Shown here: positions 56,400 to 64,000 of the stretch, one piece after another
Layout of the letters: the number at the start of each line of letters is the position of its first letter
Position numbering within the stretch: position 1 is the stretch's first letter
From: Siderastrea siderea
Lineage: Eukaryota; Cnidaria; Anthozoa; Scleractinia; Rhizangiidae
NCBI GenBank assembly: GCA_964030785.1
Contig: OZ034968.1
Coordinates: 67,063,899-67,127,898 of the forward strand
Length of the DNA: 64,000 nucleotides
Reading direction: 5' to 3'
The notes under the pieces: model-generated
Told to the model about the DNA's origin: nothing
Databases searched by the model: none
The model's input: only the letters and a program-made list of their open reading frames with translations
Made by a program: the position numbers and the translations under genes

Positions 56400-57377
56400 A
56401 TTCTCGTTCCCAGAGCCTACGATCTGTTCGGTCAGCGATGGGATCGTCAGGCTCTGGTATCAGCCATTACCGGATGTCGTGAAATTCACGACATCCGGTA
56501 GCGCATGTCTAATTCCTTAAGTTGCTATTGCGCCTGCTTTATTCCCGTCCGTGGAGCTCTGGGCATGACAATTCTGACAACAACCTAGAAATTTGAATTC
56601 CTATCAATTGAGTCATGGTTAGTCGATCTAACAGGTCGACTAAAAGCTGTTCGGGACCCTCTAAATCTCCTGCAATTAGCGGAAAACGTGGAGCTTTAAA
56701 AGAAACAAACTTACGAAGCTGCCTTTCTGCCGAAGTTGTTCAGAAGAACGACTAGTTCGATTGTCCCTGCATTTTGCTCACGGGTTTTGGATTTGTATCT
56801 TGCCTGAATAAAGGTATTGCATTTGCGTTATACTGAATTGTATTACATTCGTCTGGTTTCTGATGTGTGAGAATGTCAACTGTGTACTTATTGCTTCGCC
56901 ACTAAATGCTACACAGTACTACGTTTTATCCCATGGAAAATTTCCACAAGCATTTGGCGCCCAAGTTTCTAAGCATCGACATCAAGAGGTCACTAGAAAA
57001 GTTGATTTAAGTTTATTTATGGACAAGCTGTAGTTTTGTAGAAAATGCTGTAGCGAGCCTGAAAGAATCGCTGGCATTTAGCGACAATCTCTAACACTTT
57101 GAATTCTTACGTGCTTAACAAAACAGCAAAATTTGGTCGCTTAATCTGCCCTAAGCCTCATTCTTTGCGTGGAAATCGATCAAGTAAATAAAATTATATG
57201 TAATGCCTTTATTAATTCAACCGGAAATAAAACGTTATGCGTAGAAGCCAAAAAATTTCAACGTTATTGTGCATACAGTTTGAATCGGCCAATCAGACAA
57301 AACAAAATTTTGGCCGTTACCAGAGCTACAAGAGAGACGTAATTTAAAAAAAGCCGCATAGCTCTGGGGACGAGAAT
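56400..57377. mobile_element. MULE-like MITE, 978 bp, perfect 11-bp target duplication
   Basis: GGTAAAGACTC occurs at 56389-56399 and again at 57378-57388. The ends are inverted: ATTCTCGTTCCCAGAGC on the left and, reverse-complemented, ATTCTCGTCCCCAGAGC on the right. Duplications of 9-11 bases are typical of Mutator-like elements. The interior has no transposase. Confidence 0.8.
56409..56500. repeat. Two adjacent palindromes inside the MULE-like MITE
   Basis: CCAGAGCCTACGATC (56409) pairs with GATCGTCAGGCTCTGG (to 56457). TACCGGATGTCGTGAA (56468-56483) is then mirrored perfectly around one base to 56500. Confidence 0.9.
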
Positions 57378-57388
57378 GGTAAAGACTC

Positions 57389-57837
57389 GAAGAAGAAAAC
57401 TGGAGACTGACTCGACTTTGCCGCGGGAGTACCTTTTATTTAGTCTGTTTTGTGAAAAGTTGTTTTAAGTCATTTTAAGCCTAGTTCAAATGTCCAACTT
57501 TATCTCTGCCGTACCCAATGGAAATGAGGAAAAGCTATTGTTTTTGCTAATCTGCATAAGGTTCAGCACATGTGAAGTTTGACGTTTGAAGCAGGCCTTA
57601 TAAAACATAAACACTCGCGCACAAAACAGCTCAGTTCATTAGTACCGGTGCTATCGCATCCATCACCATCCCGCATCGCACACAAAAGACGCAGGCAACA
57701 AACAAAGTAAGTCGATAAATTAGCACGGAATTTAATTGAGTGTCGAAAGTAATTCGCGTTTGCTTTGAGTTTGCTTTACTTCGCTCTTTGATTGGATTAA
57801 AGAAACGCGCCACTTTCTCCAACCAGACTCGCTCACG
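57389..57837. other. Noncoding stretch, nothing recognised
   Basis: No gene supported. The segment before 57838 and after 58257 looks continuous once the MITE is removed. Confidence 0.4.
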
Positions 57838-57844
57838 CACGTTT

Positions 57845-58249
57845 CTAGGCTCAGTCTCCAGCCGTGAGTGTCTCGATGCGCCCGCGATTCTCGCCACTTT
57901 CACGGCTGGGCGCACGGGTTTGGTTGCATGTCCGTGACGTCATGACAATTTTAATAATTATGCAGACAATCCACACGTCGATTGCATAAATTTTATCGAT
58001 TCTTTTTTTGTATTGTCTTGAGAAAAAGCGAAATGCGAAAAGTATTTCCTGAAACGCCTCCTAAAAGTGTGAAATTTCAAAAGAAAGACGAAATACCCCT
58101 AAATTATGCCGCGCATTCTGCCCCGCAAATTTCAGGGGGCTTGTCTCTGATTGGTCAGACTAAACAATAACCAAACCCGTGCGCCCAGCCGTGAAGGTGG
58201 CGAGAATCGCGGGCGCATCGAGACACTCGCGGCTGGAGACTGAGCCTAG
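57845..58249. mobile_element. MITE, 405 bp, TIRs of about 83 bp, CACGTTT target duplication
   Basis: CACGTTT flanks both ends (57838-57844, 58250-58256). The first ~83 bases (CTAGGCTCAGTCTCCAGCCG and on through TCTCGATGCGCCCGCGATTC) are repeated inverted at the right end with about two differences, so the copy is recent or selected. There is no coding capacity. Possibly hAT-related from the 7-8-base duplication. Confidence 0.85.
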
Positions 58250-58256
58250 CACGTTT

Positions 58257-58915
58257 CCCGCGCTTGGCACATATTACATATATTACCTTCGGGTTCTGAT
58301 TGGTTCATTGCGTTGTTAAGGTCTTTTGTGATTGGCCAGAGTTATTGCTTTGGTTTTCAGTGTTTCTACCAAACTCAGTTGATAACCACTCTATTTTTAA
58401 TTCTTTTATACGATTTCTCAACTTTTCTAGGCCCCATAAGGGTTATTTAAGTTTAAAGGCGTTTGTTAGACGGTAGCTCTTTCTTAAATACAGGGTATAT
58501 ATACAAACGTCTCTGGTAAAAACTTCGAGTCACTGTTCAATATCTTCGCGTCTACGCTTTATTTAACCAGAGTGCTCTGAAATAGTGCTTTCTACTCTAA
58601 TCCGTTAGTCATCGTTCTATTCTTGCTCTCTTTGATTGTCAATCTGCTTATATGCTCACAAAAAGTAATTGAATTAAACCACGAATTACCTTGATTTATT
58701 TCCCTTTTTTGTGAAAAAGCAAAGCTCTTTACTGGGTGCGTGTGACTTTGACTGAAGTAATTAAAACCATTTAAATTGATGAAATTGATGTGAATCAAAA
58801 AATCTATTAAAATCAATGAAATTCTATAGTCACAATTCCGTTAACCATCGTTTTTCATCGACTGCCGATATCATATTGATTATCGAGTTTTATCAATTTG
58901 TCGGCTCGCAGGCTG
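58257..58915. other. Noncoding stretch, nothing recognised
   Basis: AT-rich, no supported gene or repeat. Confidence 0.4.
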
Positions 58916-59482
58916 TATTGCACCGTGGGACTGTGAAAACCCGATATCGCTGAAACTCCGTTATAACGAGATCCCCCTGGTATAACGAACAATATTCCTC
59001 AGCCAAAGCTACAGTGAAACAATGAAAAGTCTGAAACAGGACCCCGACACAGCGAATCCCGGTATACCGAAATCCTCCTTGTAAGGAACCCAATCCTGAA
59101 GCCCAAAATTTTAACATTTATTCGTTAAGCTAAAAATCTACCCAATGCAACCAACAAGTGTCATCACGCGACTGAAGCTGACAGCGAAGTAGATCAGTAG
59201 CGGAAATGCATGAAGAATGAAATCATGAATGTTCAGTTTTTTTATCACTTATAATTATCGTTTGTCGTTCAAATCAGGATAGTAATTGCACAGTTAATCT
59301 AAATGCCGAATGATGCAACGTAACACCGTTAAATGGGCAAAGTAAGTATTATCCAAAACTCAATATAACGAAGACTTTAGTCCTCCCACAAATTTGTTAT
59401 AACGAGGTTTTTTATGACGAGCCCCCGCTGTAACGAACACAATTTCCCAGTCCCCTTATAGCACTTCGTTATATTGGGTTAA
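58916..59482. repeat. pogo/Tigger-like MITE relic with CGTTATAACGA repeats
   Basis: Multiple variants of CGTTATAACGAG, TATAACGAA and CTCGTCATAA occur at both ends in opposite orientation (58960-59000 and 59385-59480). Repeated CGTTATA phrases are typical of Tc1/mariner-pogo MITEs. Exact ends are unclear. Confidence 0.45.
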
Positions 59483-59700
59483 ATAAATAAATAAATGAAT
59501 AAATAAATAAATAAATAAATCACTTTATTTAGGTGTCAACGGTATTTAGCACAGAATGCTAATTGGGGACACCTCCAAGATCGAATTGGAGTTTGGATGT
59601 GTTGGTTTTTGAGGAGAGGGAAAAACCGGAAAACCTGGAGAAAAACCTCTCGGAGCAAGGACGAGAGCCAACAACAAACTTCCCCGTATCCCGGATTAGG
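59479..59700. repeat. (AAAT)n microsatellite plus dispersed repeat
   Basis: AAAT/GAAT run at 59479-59520. The following sequence (CCAAGATCGAATTGGAGTTTGG ... GAGGAGAGGGAAAAACCGGA) matches the repeat phrase at 55631-55650. Confidence 0.65.
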
Positions 59701-60225
59701 AACGTATTGCACAGTACTATGCCGGTTTTCCAATACTCATTAAATAAAACAGGTAAAAAAACAAGGAAAAAAATTATGTAGTGGTATAATAAATCCTTTG
59801 TGATACACGCATTGCTCTGCTTAGGTTGCATTTTCCTTGGCCCTGGCGGGGGGTTGGGGGGGGGGGGGGGCTCGAAAAAATCACCAGTATTCCATTCCGC
59901 GCGTGTTGACTTTAGCAAAGAAGGTGTATGTAGTAAAAATATATTGGCAAGAAAATTACGATCTTATTCGTATTTTTCTGATCGTATAAAGTACCATTTT
60001 CCTCCATTAAAAGTCGCAAGAAATATATACAGTCGAGAGAATACAGTGTAGGGTCCTTGGTCTACGAGTAAAAATTAGAATCTTCAATATCTTACCTGAA
60101 ACAAAACGTAGCGAGCTGAAGTTTTCCCTCAAGATAGCTTTTATGTCTCTCGGGATAACCTTAAAGTGACAAGTTCCAAACTGAAATATTTTTCTAGTAA
60201 ATCGAAAAAAGGTGACCGTGCTAGC
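59701..60225. other. Noncoding stretch with G-run
   Basis: G-rich run at 59846-59870. No gene supported. Confidence 0.4.
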
Positions 60226-60290
60226 GAATTGATCCTTGGTCCTTGGTCCGCGAATGTGGTCCTCCGTCCGCGAATGTGGTCCTCGGTCAG
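60226..60290. repeat. Short tandem repeat, GTCCGCGAATGTGGTCCTC unit
   Basis: Two to three imperfect copies of a roughly 22-base unit. Confidence 0.7.
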
Positions 60291-61590
60291 GGCATCATGT
60301 AAGCAGCACGAAAAGAACCTGTGAATTTTGGAGAATAAAAATTTTTAACAATATTTTATTTATTTGTTTATTTATTTAATTTTTTAAATTTACTTATGAA
60401 CATTGTTAGCTTCGCCTATACCCCTAAGCTCATCACCCCCTCCCCCACCTCCGATCCCGCTCCGACTTGATATGCACCGTTACGGTAGAACGCCAAATGT
60501 AATACACTGTTTTCATGTTATTTGTTTTGGCCGCCTTAGCCAAGTTGTGCGTTTTTCCGCTCTTCTCTTAACCTGTTTATTTAACGTTTGCCTGAATCTT
60601 TACAGAAATATTACATTTTTCACCGGGACCTATTGCCAATTAACAGTCAGCGGAGTCAAACAAATCACCCTATTGACAATCGAAATACATAAGAATATAT
60701 TCTGCGCAGCCGAAAATAATTACAAGACTTGAAGCTTATATGTATTCTAAGTGTACAAGAGAAGTTAACCCGTTTATAAACATGTATAAAGAAGATTTGA
60801 AAATATTCAGCAAAAACAAAGGCCGTTTCCAATTAACTAAGGTTTTCTTTATCTGCTTTGCGAAATGTAAGTTCCCTAATGTCATAGGTCGCGGACCAAA
60901 GACCCCTATACGAAAGTTGTTGATATTTTTCAAGAGTCGATAAAACAAAAATTTCAAACTCTGTCTGCAGCAAATTCGTTTACAACCGTAGAAATAAGTT
61001 TATCTGTAAACTTGTTTAAAAAAAAAAACAAGTCTTCCCGTTGCGTTTTATCTAAGCACAAGCTATGACCTTGTAATTTTAATTACGGAGCGGCAAAAGT
61101 AAACACTTCAAGAAAGACAAATTGGCCCACCTGTCTACAAACATAAATTCCGCACCTTCACCAACAGCAGGAATGACCAAATTTCGTGATATAGAAGAAG
61201 TCTAATCAATAAATCATCGGACACATTCGTTTTCTGTCGCATTCTACTTGATGAGGAAATATTACCAAGGAAGCCATACTTGACTTTACAAGCATTTTTC
61301 ACGACACCCTTTTGTATCTAAGAAATACGGTCGAACTCCTCGCAGGCGACTCATTTAAAAGCTTTATCCAATTAGAAATGGTAATTTTTTAACATTGCTT
61401 GGACTAAAGAAAGACTTGTTGGTGGGTTGTTGAAGAGATTAAGAAAAACAGGAAGGTAAGTGATAAAAATACTGGACTGATTTAATCGAAAATGAATGTG
61501 TCATCGTTAACTATGTCTCTACGATTATAAATGATGTTTTTAGTAAAGGCGGGTGAAAACTTTTTAATAAATGAGCTTATGAGCTTGGTG
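60291..61590. other. Noncoding stretch, nothing recognised
   Basis: TTTA-rich at 60355-60385 and A-run at about 61020. A 109-codon frame at 60403 and small frames elsewhere lack any recognisable motif. Confidence 0.4.
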
Positions 61591-61715
61591 AAATTAGTAA
61601 GAGAGTGGGACGAACAAAAAAAATTGAGTCCCCACCTGGAATTAAATCCCTGACGTTTCGTACTCCGGTCGAACACTCTAACCACCGGCTGAGTTACTGG
61701 AGACTCAGGGCTGGC
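61591..61715 (-). mobile_element. tRNA-derived SINE fragment
   Basis: On the minus strand: GAGTCTCCAGTAACTCAGCC, then GGTGGTTAGAGTGTTCGACC (A-box-like TAACTCAGCCGG) and a degenerate B box (GGGATTTAATTCC), followed by GGGACTCAATTTTTTTTGTTC. It resembles a tRNA head joined to a short tail. Not a functional tRNA. Confidence 0.5.
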
Positions 61716-63569
61716 ACGGTCAAATATAGGTTCAGTTGTGAGACGTGTCCTGCATACTTCTAGAATCAATTTCAATAATCGCTTGTGTCACCGTTAGTTA
61801 TTTCTGCTGAAGAGTATGCTCTAAGACATTTTGATTAAAGCATCCTCAAAATGTTCCCAGTAAGACTATGAGCATGAATACAATATCATTCATTGTCACA
61901 GTGTGCGCTGGCGGGCATAACACTGGAATAAAAGTTGCATAAATTACCCCCTTATTCTCTTATTTCAAGGTAGTTAATCTTGCAGTTAGTGCTGAACATA
62001 ATCTGCTTCGTTTTACAGTCAATGTACCAAATCTCTCATTTCCTTTTTATTTAGTTACAACTTTCCGCAATTCATTAGTAAACGGGAAAGGCAGGATCTT
62101 TTACAAACTGCCTTCGTATGCTCAGCGTAGGTAGCTACGGACATGGATCAGAACAAGTCGACCAGTCGCTGAAAACCTATTGATTCAAAGGAACTCATTG
62201 AATTTCATTGCAAGCTTCATTTGAAAGCGCGGCCGCCAAAATGCGCCAAAATGGTTGTTGTTTGAATGCCGGTCAGCTGTGCGATCACGAAGTAAAACCA
62301 AAGCCAAAACCAAAAAGAAACGAAACAAAAACAAAAACTAAAATAAAAAGGAAGCAAGAAAGGAAAAACAGGAAAAGCCCCAAAATTTTATTGACGTCAT
62401 CCTTTGCATGTGTCTCCAAGTTTAAAACCATAGAGCGTGGGGGGGGGGGGGGGGGGGGCGATGTGAGAATCTCGGCCCCTCAGGTCTCCTGGACTCTGAC
62501 CACATGCTTCTCTCTTTCTTCTCTCTTTCTCACCACACCCACACAGGGCTTTCGATCCTAACAGAATACATGACATGTCCCACTTATGGAACTAATAATA
62601 TGACGTAGCTCTACTCAAGTCTCCCTGAAGCAGGTTAGAGTATCCGACCAGTTCAATAGGCTGACTTGCTGGATGTTCATGCAACTCCGCGGGGGAGTCA
62701 TCTCTTTCTCCTCGCCAGCTCATTTCGCTCGCACGCTAGGGAATTGCGGCTCCTCCACTTCGTCGCTCGGAAACCCGACCAAGTCAGAGCTGCTGGCAGG
62801 CTAGGTTTGACTCCCGCTGAGGAAACTGATCTTTTTCCGCTTTGTCTCTTGCTGGTAAGGGACCGTGCAATAATTACCTGGAGGGGGGGGGGGGGGGAAG
62901 GGGCAAAGGAGAAAATCACAACTAGAGAGGGGCGGGGTTGGATGTAAAATTTAATACATACAGGGGGGGCATTACTTTTTTTCACTCTTTTTCACAAACT
63001 GGAAAAGTGTAGAAGAGCTATTAGAGTTCAGACGTTTTTACTTGCTTACACTGGAATTAAACTTGGAAAATATCAACTCCAGGTGCTCTGATCTCTGAAC
63101 TGGCTGATTATTTAATATTTTCCTATCTGTCACGCAGTAGGAAAGGGATGCCTCTTATATATTTAAAAAGTGCTACTTTATTGGCACCAGGAATGCTGTT
63201 AAAGTTAGCTGGATTTTGATTATGTTTGAGGCAAAACGCTAAAAATGGCATTTCCGAGCGTCTAGATTTCGAAATTTTCTAAGGGAGCATGCCCCCAGAT
63301 CCCCGTAAAAGCTCGCGCCTTCGGCGCTTTCGCAATTGCCTCGGTTGTCAGAAAAGTCTGGCTAAGGCCCTGACACTATGATGTTATTCAATGAAAAAGA
63401 AAGATGCCAATGTAGGATAGCCTACATTGTATTATAATTAAAGAGAATGGAAAACCTAACTGTTGACTTTAATAGCAAATAAATTGAACTATGTATATAT
63501 AAACAGTTTGATTACTTTGCAAAGTAAGCCGTTAAAAATCTCTCCCGAGTGTCCAGATAAAGAAATTTA
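61716..63569. other. Noncoding stretch with poly-G runs
   Basis: G-runs at about 62440-62458 and 62882-62897, and a C/T-rich segment at 62505-62545. A frame at 62666-62947 is likely composition-driven. No gene supported. Confidence 0.4.
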
Positions 63570-64000
63570 TTGTCCAACGAGGGAAAATTATGCTCCGCTG
63601 AAGAAAGGTCTTTGCAAGAGTTCTGTTCCCAGTACAACGTGGACGAGACTGCGTGTAAAAGTCATGTAGAGCACCTTGAGTTCTTGGATGCAAAGGCGAA
63701 AAAAAGAGTAAGAGAAAGGAACGCTCTCCTGTCTAATATTTCTTGGAAAAATGAAAAAGATGTGGAAGCGCTTACGAACAACTAGCTGAAAATGTATTTG
63801 AAACAACATGATCTCAAGATAAGTGGAAGTAAGGCTGATTTAACTAACGAGTTCTCAGCCACGCACGTGGAAAGTCGGGAAAGGCTGCCAGAGATGTTCT
63901 GGAAGATGAAGAATTTAAGAACTCGTGTGGAGATCACACAACTTCAGAAACAGAGTCAAGTGATTCCGATAGAGAGAACACATACATTGAATAGTCATTT
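63570..64000 (+). pseudogene. Decayed SAP-like domain protein fragment at the right edge
   Basis: A frame through NEGKLCSAEERSLQEFCSQY and KSHVEHLEFLDAKAKKRVRE stops at 63783-63785. In the same frame the sequence continues as LKMYLKQHDLKISGSKADL, which has the look of a SAP-type helix-turn-helix (compare the SAP motif at 29076). From about 63890 the reading seems to move to another frame. I believe it derives from a multicopy cnidarian repeat-encoded protein, but the family is not certain. It starts without an ATG and continues beyond the window. Confidence 0.35.

Overview
This window is eukaryotic: AT-rich, mostly noncoding, with GT-AG introns, polyadenylation signals, simple repeats, SINEs and many DNA-transposon remnants. 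The repeat families and the run of carbohydrate sulfotransferases look anthozoan. A stony coral or related cnidarian is my inference from the character of the repeats, not the result of a search.

Layout. At 152-1020 (minus) are two phase-compatible exons of a gene leaving the left edge, the second ankyrin-like. From 1 to 7 kb lie two MITE-like elements and unrecognised sequence. ST1 (7241-8413, plus) is an intact single-coding-exon Golgi-type carbohydrate sulfotransferase. From about 10.97 to 53.57 kb there is a tandem segmental duplication. Each unit carried a small unrecognised gene of about 100 residues (best copy: exons 15380-15466 and 18346-18561) followed by a sulfotransferase gene. The units are U1 (about 10.97-14.58 kb, ST2), U2 (14.58-40.26 kb, ST3), U3 (40.26-53.30 kb, ST4) and a U4 stub (53.30-53.57 kb). 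ST2, ST3 and ST4 are each broken by different lesions, so only ST1 can give a full protein as written.

Because the units are paralogous, one often serves as the empty site for an insertion in another. U2 alone carries an L1/Tx1-like LINE (19111-21069, 9-bp TSD), a hAT-like element (15957-17949), a 419-bp TACA MITE and a 313-bp TTAA MITE. U3 alone carries a 2.77-kb long-TIR element (40654-43419) and a 1.46-kb TTAA element (46937-48395).

The 28.6-40.26 kb block inside U2 holds a DIRS-order tyrosine-recombinase retrotransposon in pieces. A SAP-domain gag start lies at 29076. The gag end, RT, RNase H and truncated recombinase lie at 37.3-40.27 kb. The RT is cut by a 412-bp Harbinger-like MITE with an exact TTA duplication. 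Between the two halves lies a 6.2-kb inverted-repeat structure (30844-37049) whose ends are arrays of a GCAAGAA motif and which has no recognisable transposase.

The right third (53.6-64 kb) holds a Penelope-like element fragment with an inverted partial copy, a full-length tRNA-derived SINE with a 14-bp TSD, a MULE-like MITE with a perfect 11-bp TSD, a MITE with long TIRs of about 83 bp, simple repeats, and a broken SAP-like reading frame at the right edge. No CRISPR array, rRNA or functional tRNA gene was seen.
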